Below are positions 8,010 to 15,474 of a DNA stretch of 19,875 bases, piece after piece; position 1 is the first letter of the stretch; every line of letters begins with the position of its first letter. The stretch is from Bacteroidales bacterium (GTDB taxonomy: Bacteria; Bacteroidota; Bacteroidia; Bacteroidales; JALTDM01). The notes under the pieces are model-generated. The model worked only from the letters and a program-made list of their open reading frames with translations, was not told where the DNA came from and made no database searches. The position numbers were made by a program, and so were the translations under genes. The stretch is taken from the NCBI GenBank assembly GCA_027073875.1, contig JALTEO010000279.1:1-19875 (forward strand), in the 5' to 3' direction.

Positions 8010-8976
8010 GATGATAAAGAACAGATCGGAAATTTTATTCCTTTACGACATTAAGGATGCAAATCCAAATGGTGATCCTTTAGATGAAAACAAACCAAGG
8101 ATAGATGAGGAAAACGGCATAAACATAGTAACTGACGTCAGACTGAAAAGGACGATAAGGGATTATCTGATGAATTTTAAAAATGAGGAGATATTTGTTA
8201 GAGAAATAACAGATGAAGAAGGACATATTCAAGACGCTAAGCTCAGGGCAAAGGATTTTCTAAAGGGTGTGGATGAACTCGAAAACATGGACTTTAACAA
8301 ACAAAAAAATGTGATCAAGGAAAAGATACTCGGTAAGTGTATAGACGTTAGGCTATTTGGTGCCACCATACCTCTTGATTTAAAGATAAAGGAAAAAAGC
8401 AAAGTAAAAAGTGTCACCGGATCCATAACTTTAACAGGACCAGTCCAATTTAGAATTGGAAGATCATTGCATAAAGTTGAGCTTAAACACATCAAAGGAA
8501 CAGGAGCGTTTGCCTCCAAAGAAGGTGCAACCCAAAAAACATTCAGAGAAGAAGACATTTTGCCGTACTCTTTAATAGCATTCTACGGAATCATAAATGA
8601 AAACGCTGCGCAACACACAAATCTTTCAGAAGAAGATGTAAAACTTCTTTTAGACGGCTTATGGAATGGCACTAAAAATTTGATTTCAAGGAGTAAAGTC
8701 GGACAAATGCCACGACTGCTTTTGAAAGTAAATTACAAAGAAAAAAATTATCACATTGGTGATTTAGATAGACTTATCACCATAAAAGGCCTTGAGAATT
8801 TAAATCAAGAGAGGATACGAGATATCTCGGAGATCGTATTAGATGCAAGTCAATTAGTCGAAATTTTGAACAAGAACAAAGATCGGATAGAAAGCGTTGA
8901 TATGAAAATTGACGATAGAGTGAAGATCGAAGGATTGGGTGAACTGGAGATAAAAAAGAACGCCATCTTCTTTTAG
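8002..8976 (+). CDS. cas7: Cas7 (Csh2 family), type I-B Cascade backbone
   Basis: Repeated backbone subunit of Cascade that holds the crRNA spacer, 324 aa. The N-terminal motif ILFLYDIKDANPNGDPLDEN and the following TDVRLKRTIRDYL are diagnostic of Csh2/Cas7b. A downstream stretch (FGATIPLDLK, then VTGSITLTGPVQFRIGRSLH) carries the rest of the RAMP fold. The frame is open from a GTG at 7993, but GGAGGTGA at 7989-7996 points to the ATG at 8002, which overlaps the cas8b stop by 8 nt. This gives tight coupling for the highest-copy subunit. Confidence 0.93.
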   Translation: MSEMIKNRSEILFLYDIKDANPNGDPLDENKPRIDEENGINIVTDVRLKRTIRDYLMNFKNEEIFVREITDEEGHIQDAKLRAKDFLKGVDELENMDFNKQKNVIKEKILGKCIDVRLFGATIPLDLKIKEKSKVKSVTGSITLTGPVQFRIGRSLHKVELKHIKGTGAFASKEGATQKTFREEDILPYSLIAFYGIINENAAQHTNLSEEDVKLLLDGLWNGTKNLISRSKVGQMPRLLLKVNYKEKNYHIGDLDRLITIKGLENLNQERIRDISEIVLDASQLVEILNKNKDRIESVDMKIDDRVKIEGLGELEIKKNAIFF

Positions 8977-8990
8977 GTAAGTGAAAAGAG

Positions 8991-9746
8991 ATGAATAAAG
9001 CAAGAATGGAAAAGAAAGTTTTAATTTTCGATGTATGGGGAAATTACGCACATTTTAGAAGATTTTACACCACAACATCCCCTCTCACTTTTCCCTTTCC
9101 ACCACGCACCGCGTTATGCGGATTGATTGGAGCTATAACAGGATTGGAAAAAGAGAATAACGAATACCTAAAACATTTCGCTTTAAGCGAAGCTTCAATC
9201 GGTTTAAGATTGCTAAATCCTGTAAAAAAGATGATGATTGCGGAAAACTTGATACATACAAAAAACGCAAGTGGTCCTGGAATGAATTTGATAAAACAAC
9301 GAACGCAAATAGGTTTTGAATTCTTGAAAGATCCAAAATTTAGGATTTACTTTCATCATGCAGATGAAAATATTTATGAACAACTGAAAGAAAATTTGCT
9401 GAATCATAAGTCAACGTACACTCCGTGCCTTGGCTTGAGTGAAAACATAGCAAACTTCATGTTTGTTGGTGAATTCAAAGTGAGAAGTGTTGAAAATGAT
9501 GGAGAGTACATCAAAATTGATTCCATTTTGCCAATTGAGGCCTTTTCAGAACAAGGAGTAAAATTCAAACATGAGGGCGAATATTTCTCCATTCGAGTTC
9601 CAATTGAGATGAATACAGAAAGGATCGTCACAAAATATGGAAACTTTCTCTTTGAGAGAAATGGAAAGCCCATAGAAGTTAAGCTAAACACTCCATATTT
9701 GAGAACAGAAAGCGAGATGAGCGAAAATTTCGTATTCATCGAATAA
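8991..9746 (+). CDS. cas5: Cas5 (type I-B), Cascade subunit
   Basis: Caps the crRNA 5' handle in the I-B Cascade, 251 aa. The N-terminus LIFDVWGNYAHFRRFYTTTS followed by LTFPFPPRTALCGLIGAI is the usual Cas5 RAMP pattern (a first beta strand, then the proline and glycine-rich helix start). ATG 8991 follows AGGTAAGTGA, which overlaps the cas7 stop. An internal ATG at 9006 would also preserve the fold but lacks a better ribosome site. It ends in TAA at 9744-9746, overlapping an out-of-frame ATG in the pattern TAATG (see cas3). Confidence 0.92.
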   Translation: MNKARMEKKVLIFDVWGNYAHFRRFYTTTSPLTFPFPPRTALCGLIGAITGLEKENNEYLKHFALSEASIGLRLLNPVKKMMIAENLIHTKNASGPGMNLIKQRTQIGFEFLKDPKFRIYFHHADENIYEQLKENLLNHKSTYTPCLGLSENIANFMFVGEFKVRSVENDGEYIKIDSILPIEAFSEQGVKFKHEGEYFSIRVPIEMNTERIVTKYGNFLFERNGKPIEVKLNTPYLRTESEMSENFVFIE

Positions 9747-9774
9747 TGTTCTTAAGTCCCATCCGGATAAACTT

Positions 9775-12183
9775 TTGAAAGATCATCTGTTCAATGTTGG
9801 AAACTATTGCGAAGAAACTTTATCACTGAAAAAATTGAATATAAGTGTATATGTTGATTCGGACATCCTTAAAGATGTTACCTATTTAATAGGTATAGGT
9901 CATGATTTTGGCAAAGCCACAACATACTTTCAAAAGTATATCAGGGAATCAGATGAAATAAAAAAGGCAAAGTTGAAAAACAAGCCGGAAACACATCATG
10001 GGCTTATCTCCGCGATCTTCACATACTACATCGTAAAAGAGTATCTGAAAACCAAAAATCTTTTGAACGAAAAATATTACGAATATCTTCCTGTAATAAG
10101 CTTCCTGGTTGTGAAACGACACCACGGGAATTTACAAAATGCGGATGATGAGATCATATTTGACGATGCAGATGACCAAACCTTGGAAAAACAAATAAAA
10201 TCCATAGACTTCGACAAACTGAGTGAGATTTACAATCCTTTACTCAAAAGATTTAAATTGAATTGGAAAGCGATCAAAAATAAATTATTGGATTCACAGC
10301 CAGTTAGAATTTACGATGAGGTGTCATATAAAAAAGAATATATAATCAACTTTTCTAAAGAAAAGCGCCAAATACGCAATATAGAAGAGAATCTCTTTTT
10401 CTACTTCACAACACTCGTACTATATTCCATACTTCTTGATGCGGATAAAATGGATGCTGCAAACCTGAAAAAAGTGAAGCGGATAGATGTAGATGAAAAT
10501 CTCGTCGATAAATACAAAAAACTTAAGTTCAAAAAAAATGAGAGCAAAAAGATAAACAAGATGAGAAACGAAATTTACGATGAAGTCATTTCAAATGTGG
10601 GAGACGTAGATCTGGATAGCGATAAAATATTTTCCCTAAACGTTCCAACCGGTACGGGAAAAACTCTAACAGCGCTATCTTTTGCATTAAAGCTAAGAAA
10701 AAGAATTGAAAGTGAAAAAGGATACAAACCAAGAATAATATACTCTCTTCCTTTCCTTAGCATAATCGATCAAAATTTTTCTGTCTTTGAAGATATTTTT
10801 AAAGTTGTCACCCAAGAATCTCAAACTTCCGACATTCTCTTAAAGCATCATCATTTATCGGATGTGCTTTACACAAGAAGAGAAGACGAATTTGAGAACT
10901 CAAATGATAAGGATAGAAGCAAAGACCTACTTTTAATTGAAGGATGGAATTCAGAAATCGTGGTAACGACGTTCATCCAGTTTTTCTACTCTTTGATCTC
11001 GAATAAAAACAGAGCAATAAGAAAAGTTCATAACATGGTAAATGCTATCGTCATTTTGGATGAGATTCAGGCAATACCTCATAAATACTGGTTACTTCTG
11101 AAAGAAATAATGGGGTTTTTCGCCGAACATTTTAACACCTTCTTTATTTTCATCACTGCCACGCAACCGTTGATCTTTGATGAAACAAAAGGCGAAATAT
11201 TTTCATTGGTTAAAAATAAAGATAAATATTTTAACGCTTTAAACAGAGTTGAACTGAACACCAATTTGAATGCCATCTGTTTTGAAGATTTTCGGAAAAT
11301 AATAGAAAAGGACATAGTTGAAAACAGTGATAAGAGTTTTCTGATCATCCTAAACACGATCAACACTTCGAAAAATATGTACAATTTCATTAAAGAGTTG
11401 AAAATCCCCAATCGTGAACTTTACTATCTTTCAACAAACATAGTTCCTAAAGAAAGACTGAAGAGAATCAAGGAGTCAAAGAAAAAAAGTAGGGGCATTA
11501 TTGTAAGCACTCAACTTGTCGAGGCAGGAGTGGACATAGATGTGGATGTTGTTTACAGGGATTTTGCACCACTTGATTCAATAAATCAGGCAGCTGGAAG
11601 GTGCAATAGGAATTTTAACCACAAAAAAGGTATCGTAAAACTTTTCATTCTAATGGAAAAAAAAGGCGAAAAGACATATTACCCTTGCACCATTTATGAA
11701 AATTTCCTTATCTCTAAGACAAAAGAAGTACTCAAAACAGCTATCGAAGAAAGAATAGAAGAAAGTAGATTTCTTTACTTAAGTCAAGATTACTTTGAAC
11801 GGGTAAATATCGGAAAAAGTGAAGATAAATCTAAGGAGATTCTCAAAAAAGTTGAGAAATTGAAATTTGATGAACTATCGGCCTTTAAACTGATCGAAAA
11901 AAGTTATCCGCAAGTGGACACTTTCATAGAGTTAGATGAGGACGCTCAATCGGTGTGGGAAAAGTATCAAGAGATTGTATCAATAAAAGATTTCGAAAAG
12001 CGTAGGAAGGAATTTTTAACCATCAAAAAGAAATTCTATGATTACGTAATTTCTGTGCCAGCAAGGTCAGATCTTAATTTACCTCCTTTTGTTAACGGTT
12101 TTTATTACGTCTCTAATGACCAACTTGATAATTACTACGATAAAGACACAGGCTTCCATTCAGGGGAGGTGGATATTTATTGA
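9775..12183 (+). CDS. cas3: Cas3 HD nuclease-helicase; start codon unclear
   Basis: Cas3 is recruited by target-bound Cascade, unwinds the DNA and degrades it. Counting from TTG 9775: HD domain with H4 (KDHL), H43-D44 (GIGHDFGK), H74-H75 (ETHHG) and H116-H117 (KRHHG); helicase motif I NVPTGTGKT near 290-298; motif II DEIQ at 429-432; motif III FITATQP; motif VI QAAGRCNR at 605-612. All catalytic motifs are intact over 802 aa. Start problem: the frame is open upstream to 9721 and encodes VLKSHPDKLL just before TTG 9775, residues typical of Cas3 N-termini, yet it has no ATG, GTG or TTG there. An ATG at 9746 (TAATG with the cas5 stop) is in another frame and ends after 10 codons; one extra base after it would join it to the Cas3 frame. 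An ATT at 9727 is in frame. Confidence 0.92.
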   Translation: MKDHLFNVGNYCEETLSLKKLNISVYVDSDILKDVTYLIGIGHDFGKATTYFQKYIRESDEIKKAKLKNKPETHHGLISAIFTYYIVKEYLKTKNLLNEKYYEYLPVISFLVVKRHHGNLQNADDEIIFDDADDQTLEKQIKSIDFDKLSEIYNPLLKRFKLNWKAIKNKLLDSQPVRIYDEVSYKKEYIINFSKEKRQIRNIEENLFFYFTTLVLYSILLDADKMDAANLKKVKRIDVDENLVDKYKKLKFKKNESKKINKMRNEIYDEVISNVGDVDLDSDKIFSLNVPTGTGKTLTALSFALKLRKRIESEKGYKPRIIYSLPFLSIIDQNFSVFEDIFKVVTQESQTSDILLKHHHLSDVLYTRREDEFENSNDKDRSKDLLLIEGWNSEIVVTTFIQFFYSLISNKNRAIRKVHNMVNAIVILDEIQAIPHKYWLLLKEIMGFFAEHFNTFFIFITATQPLIFDETKGEIFSLVKNKDKYFNALNRVELNTNLNAICFEDFRKIIEKDIVENSDKSFLIILNTINTSKNMYNFIKELKIPNRELYYLSTNIVPKERLKRIKESKKKSRGIIVSTQLVEAGVDIDVDVVYRDFAPLDSINQAAGRCNRNFNHKKGIVKLFILMEKKGEKTYYPCTIYENFLISKTKEVLKTAIEERIEESRFLYLSQDYFERVNIGKSEDKSKEILKKVEKLKFDELSAFKLIEKSYPQVDTFIELDEDAQSVWEKYQEIVSIKDFEKRRKEFLTIKKKFYDYVISVPARSDLNLPPFVNGFYYVSNDQLDNYYDKDTGFHSGEVDIY

Positions 12184-12679
12184 CATTGAAATCACTGGAA
12201 CGTTAATCCTATCCTACTCAAATTGCAAAAGAGAAGCGTGGTTAATGGCTCACAGAATAATACCAGAACAAGACAATGTGTTCATTGAACTGGGAAGATT
12301 GATCCATGAAACAAGTTATGAAAATAAAGGCGAAAGAGATGTACAAATAGATAATATGCGACTTGACATTGTTCAAAACAAAGATCGTAAAACAATCATA
12401 GGAGAGATCAAAAAATCGAGCCACTCTTTGAAAGGTGCTAAAGATCAATTGCTGTACTACCTCTTAAGGTTAAAGAACATGGGAGTTAAAGCCGAAGGAA
12501 TTCTGTTAGTACCGAAAGAAAAAGAACGTATTCCAGTTATCCTTACCCTGGATGAAGAAAAACGAATAGAAAAAATGTGCAAAGACATAAAAATTCTTGT
12601 TAAAGGTCCTATACCTTCTATTTCAAGAAAACAATCATCGTGCAAAAATTGCGCATTTTATACTTATTGTTGGGCGTGA
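12179..12679 (+). CDS. cas4: Cas4 nuclease (RecB-like, Fe-S), apparent AUU start
   Basis: Cas4 works with Cas1-Cas2 to trim prespacers and select PAM-adjacent ends. Here it is 166 aa. Seen: EITGTLILSYSNCKREAWL with the first cysteine; the nuclease core LGRLIHE (His), MRLDIV (Asp), IIGEIKKS (E-x-K) and QLLYYLLRL (QxxxY motif); and the C-terminal cluster CKNCAFYTYC that completes a four-cysteine Fe-S site. Start: GGGGAGGTGG at 12163-12172 is an excellent ribosome site. Six nucleotides later, in the right frame, is ATT (12179), overlapping the cas3 stop as ATTGA. No ATG, GTG or TTG lies in frame between that site and the conserved ITGTL. The frame runs back into cas3, with ATG at 12116 and TTG at 12089, but neither has a ribosome site. 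Confidence 0.88.
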   Translation: MDIEITGTLILSYSNCKREAWLMAHRIIPEQDNVFIELGRLIHETSYENKGERDVQIDNMRLDIVQNKDRKTIIGEIKKSSHSLKGAKDQLLYYLLRLKNMGVKAEGILLVPKEKERIPVILTLDEEKRIEKMCKDIKILVKGPIPSISRKQSSCKNCAFYTYCWA

Positions 12680-12683
12680 TAGC

Positions 12684-13673
12684 GTGAAACGTACATTATA
12701 TTTATTTTCATCTGGAAAATTGTCACGAAATGGCAACAGTCTCGTTTTCGAAAAAGAAGGTGAGAAAAAGATTCATCTGCCTGTCGAACAAACTGACAGC
12801 ATATTTGTTTTTGGTGAACTTGATTTGAACAAAAGGGTTCTCGAATTTTTGACACGACAAAAAATTCCGATACATTTTTTTAATAACTATGACTATTATT
12901 CGGGAACATATTATCCCAGGGAATATCTTAACTCTGGGTATTTAGTGCTTCAACAGTCCCTTTTCTACATGAATCATGGAAAACGTTTGAACCTTGCAAA
13001 AGCTTTCATATATGGTTCTATGATGAACATGTTGGAAGTTTTGAAGTACTACAACAGAAGGGGAAAAGAATTATCAGCTCAGATAGAACTACTATCGAAT
13101 CTAAGCGAACATCTTGGCGAAATGAAAAATATTGACGAATCCATGGCTATCGAAGGGAATTTTAGAGATGAGTATTACAAATGTTTTGATTTGATTGTGG
13201 GAAATAAGAGTTTTGAGTTTGTATCTCGAACACGTAGACCGCCTCTTAACAGATTGAATGCCTTGATAAGCTTTGGAAATTCTATGCTATACACCACCGT
13301 GCTTGGAGAAATTTACAGAACACATTTAGATCCAAGAATTGGAGTTTTGCATTCAACAAATTTTAGAAGCTTTTCTCTCAATCTCGATGTGGCTGAGATC
13401 TTTAAACCACTGATTGTTGACAGGTTGATTTTTTCTCTTATAAACAAAAAACAGCTGAAAAGAGAACATTTTTCCAAGCATCTTGAAGGAATATATTTAA
13501 ACGACAAAGGCAAAGAAATATTTATCAAAGGGTATGACGAACGTTTGAAAACCACTCTGAACCATCCAACTTTGAAAAGAAAAGTCTCATATAGATACCT
13601 CATAAGACTCGAGCTTTATAAATTAGAAAAACACATAACGGGGGAAAAAGATTATAAACCTTACAGGGGATGA
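12684..13673 (+). CDS. cas1: Cas1 integrase (type I-B)
   Basis: Catalytic subunit of the Cas1-Cas2 spacer integrase, 330 aa. The metal-binding residues are visible: E157 (AIEGNFRDEYY), H223 (GVLHSTNFRSFSLNLD) and E238 (VAEIFKPLIVDR). The N-terminal beta domain reads KRTLYLFSSGKLSRNGNSLV, as expected. The start is GTG 12684, four nucleotides after GGGCGTGA, which overlaps the cas4 stop. The longer frame from 12597 would lie within cas4 and adds residues not found in Cas1. It is followed by cas2 after 3 nt. Confidence 0.95.
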   Translation: MKRTLYLFSSGKLSRNGNSLVFEKEGEKKIHLPVEQTDSIFVFGELDLNKRVLEFLTRQKIPIHFFNNYDYYSGTYYPREYLNSGYLVLQQSLFYMNHGKRLNLAKAFIYGSMMNMLEVLKYYNRRGKELSAQIELLSNLSEHLGEMKNIDESMAIEGNFRDEYYKCFDLIVGNKSFEFVSRTRRPPLNRLNALISFGNSMLYTTVLGEIYRTHLDPRIGVLHSTNFRSFSLNLDVAEIFKPLIVDRLIFSLINKKQLKREHFSKHLEGIYLNDKGKEIFIKGYDERLKTTLNHPTLKRKVSYRYLIRLELYKLEKHITGEKDYKPYRG

Positions 13674-13676
13674 AAA

Positions 13677-13946
13677 ATGTATGTTCTTCTGGTTTACGAC
13701 ATCTGTGAGAAACGTGTGAATAAAGTTCTTAAGACATCAAGAAAATATCTTGATTGGGTTCAAAATTCTGTCTTTGAGGGAGAAATATCAAAAGCCAATC
13801 TGGAAAAACTCAAGAGTGCTCTAAAAAGGATAATAAAAGATGAAGAGGACTCCATCAGAATCTACAAGTTTAGGATAAAGGATAGTATGGATCTCGAAAT
13901 TCTTGGAATAGACAAAAAAGGAGTTAGTGATGAAGGAATTTTATGA
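13677..13946 (+). CDS. cas2: Cas2, adaptation complex subunit
   Basis: Dimeric core of the Cas1-Cas2 integrase, 89 aa, the usual size. MYVLLVYDICEKRVNKVLKT has the first strand ending in the conserved Asp of the family (YDI), followed by RKYLDWVQNSVFEGEIS, the standard second motif. Its ATG is preceded by GGGGATGAAAA, which overlaps the cas1 stop. It is the last gene of the operon, and its stop is immediately followed by the inverted repeat and leader of the array. Confidence 0.95.
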   Translation: MYVLLVYDICEKRVNKVLKTSRKYLDWVQNSVFEGEISKANLEKLKSALKRIIKDEEDSIRIYKFRIKDSMDLEILGIDKKGVSDEGIL

Positions 13947-13986
13947 CGTCGATCTATGATAAGATAAAAAAGACGGAAGATCGACG
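13947..13986. repeat. 9-bp inverted repeat directly after cas2
   Basis: CGTCGATCT (13947-13955) and AGATCGACG (13978-13986) are perfect reverse complements separated by 22 nt, beginning with the base after the cas2 stop. A T6 run lies a few bases beyond the right arm. It could be a weak intrinsic terminator of the cas operon, or a protein-binding site at the far end of the leader. The long loop argues against a strong terminator. Confidence 0.6.
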
Positions 13987-14111
13987 AGACAATTTTTTGT
14001 GGAATAATTGTACTGCTTACAAGGATTCTCGCAGAATACAGATTTGAAATATAGTTTCGACTTAATCGCTTTAATCATAATATAATCCTTGTTTTATAGT
14101 CATCTCGGCGA
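13947..14111 (+). promoter_or_regulatory. CRISPR leader with likely array promoter
   Basis: AT-rich 165-nt non-coding stretch between cas2 and the first repeat. It includes TATAAT at 14081-14086 with a weak TTCGAC at 14056-14061 (19-nt spacing), which would start pre-crRNA transcription about 20 nt before the first repeat. The leader side is fixed by the degenerate repeat at the opposite end of the array and by adjacency to cas1-cas2. Confidence 0.7.
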
Positions 14112-15322
14112 GTTTTTAGAGTACCTAAGAGGAATTGAAACCATAAAAAGAACAAGAGAAATATTCAAAGACGGAAGAGTTTTTAGAGTACCTAAGAGGA
14201 ATTGAAACGATTTAGACGTGTAGTAGCTGAATTTAGCATTCGTTTTTAGAGTACCTAAGAGGAATTGAAACCGTTGTCGTTGACAACACAAAACTCATGG
14301 GCTTGAAGAGTTTTTAGAGTACCTAAGAGGAATTGAAACACAAATGCTACGATGAATTAAGCCAGGTTGAAGAAGTTTTTAGAGTACCTAAGAGGAATTG
14401 AAACGCAGTATCCCCAATTCCTCCACGGTGTAAATCTTTTGTTTTTAGAGTACCTAAGAGGAATTGAAACTTCGACGTAGGGTTCTTCAATCAAGTGCGA
14501 ACAATGTTTTTAGAGTACCTAAGAGGAATTGAAACAATGTCCAAACTGTGGTACTATCAACGAAATTTCTGTTTTTAGAGTACCTAAGAGGAATTGAAAC
14601 CGGCATACTTCCCAAGAGTTGCACGCCATGATTTTGTTTTTAGAGTACCTAAGAGGAATTGAAACAAATATGTTTTCATCTCTTCAATGAATTGATATAC
14701 ATCGTTTTTAGAGTACCTAAGAGGAATTGAAACTTTCTTTCAGCACTCCTGCGAACTTCATCATCTTTCAGTTTTTAGAGTACCTAAGAGGAATTGAAAC
14801 CCTCCTTTCATTACACCCCAGCGGGGGTTTTCTTCGTTTTTAGAGTACCTAAGAGGAATTGAAACAATCCATTTTTGAGTACCCCCTTTTTTGCTTTTGA
14901 GTTTTTAGAGTACCTAAGAGGAATTGAAACCCAAAGATGTTCTTTACGTTTCCATAGGCTGCAGTGTTTTTAGAGTACCTAAGAGGAATTGAAACCTGTT
15001 TTTTAATCCTTCAATCGCCGAGATAATTTGGTTTTTAGAGTACCTAAGAGGAATTGAAACTAGCCTATTACATCCGTCGAAACCGAAGGTTTTATGGTTT
15101 TTAGAGTACCTAAGAGGAATTGAAACCCATTGGAGGCACTGATTATAGTGCCTCTTTAATTGTTTTTAGAGTACCTAAGAGGAATTGAAACTCTGAAATC
15201 CATCCTGTGTCTGTTCTCAAAGGATTGGTTTTTAGAGTACCTAAGAGGAATTGAAACGCCGTGGAGGTGCAAAATGATGGTAAAGTTTTGGGGTTTTTAG
15301 AGTACACCTAAGGTTATGTCAA
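14112..15322 (+). CRISPR. CRISPR array, 18 intact 30-nt repeats, one degenerate repeat, 18 spacers
   Basis: The repeat is 30 nt, begins GTTTTTAGAG and ends GGAATTGAAAC, typical of I-B/III-compatible arrays with the ATTGAAAC end that becomes the 5' handle. Intact repeats start at 14112, 14179, 14242, 14310, 14375, 14441, 14506, 14571, 14636, 14704, 14771, 14836, 14901, 14966, 15031, 15097, 15162 and 15228, and I see no mismatch among them. The nineteenth, from 15293, keeps GTTTTTAGAGTAC, then has two extra bases (AC), CTAAG and a diverged tail. Spacers are 37, 33, 38, 35, 36, 35, 35, 35, 35, 38, 37, 35, 35, 35, 35, 36, 35, 36 and 35 nt by repeat-to-repeat distance, except that the ninth listed interval is counted once: in order spacers 6, 7 and 8 are 35 and spacer 9 is 38. 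Most spacers give an open frame on one strand. Transcription is inferred left to right. Confidence 0.98.
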
Positions 15323-15474
15323 GAAATTGCGAGCCTATCTCAAATTTTGTGTGTTAATGATTTTTCTTCTCACTGTTTACCACTTACTTCTCACTTATTA
15401 CTGATTCCCAATGTTAAGAAAACTTGTATTTCAAGACCCGACCCCAATAAGTCCAATGAGTCAACAACTTCGGA
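15323..15474. other. Non-coding flank between array end and the kinase gene
   Basis: About 150 nt with no convincing gene, RNA or hairpin. It lies between the trailer end of the array (plus strand) and the end of the convergent kinase gene (minus strand). I see no clear terminator for either, although one would be expected. Confidence 0.6.

Noticed and set aside
9746..9778. Short gene MFLSPIRINF starting at the TAATG after cas5
   Set aside because: Only 10 codons; it is more likely the displaced start of cas3.
12597..12683. Extended cas1 N-terminus
   Set aside because: The extension lies wholly within cas4 and the GTG at 12684 has the ribosome site and the family-typical N-terminus.
14100..14291. 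Minus-strand ORF of 63 codons over the first repeats
   Set aside because: It is made of repeat translations (FQFLLGTLK repeated) and is an array artefact.
14272..14309. Short palindrome GTTGTCGTTGACAAC in spacer 3 as an operator-derived protospacer
   Set aside because: The arms are only about 6 bp and could be chance; no further support.
15323..15474. Intrinsic terminator after the array
   Set aside because: No stable GC-rich stem followed by a T run on either strand.
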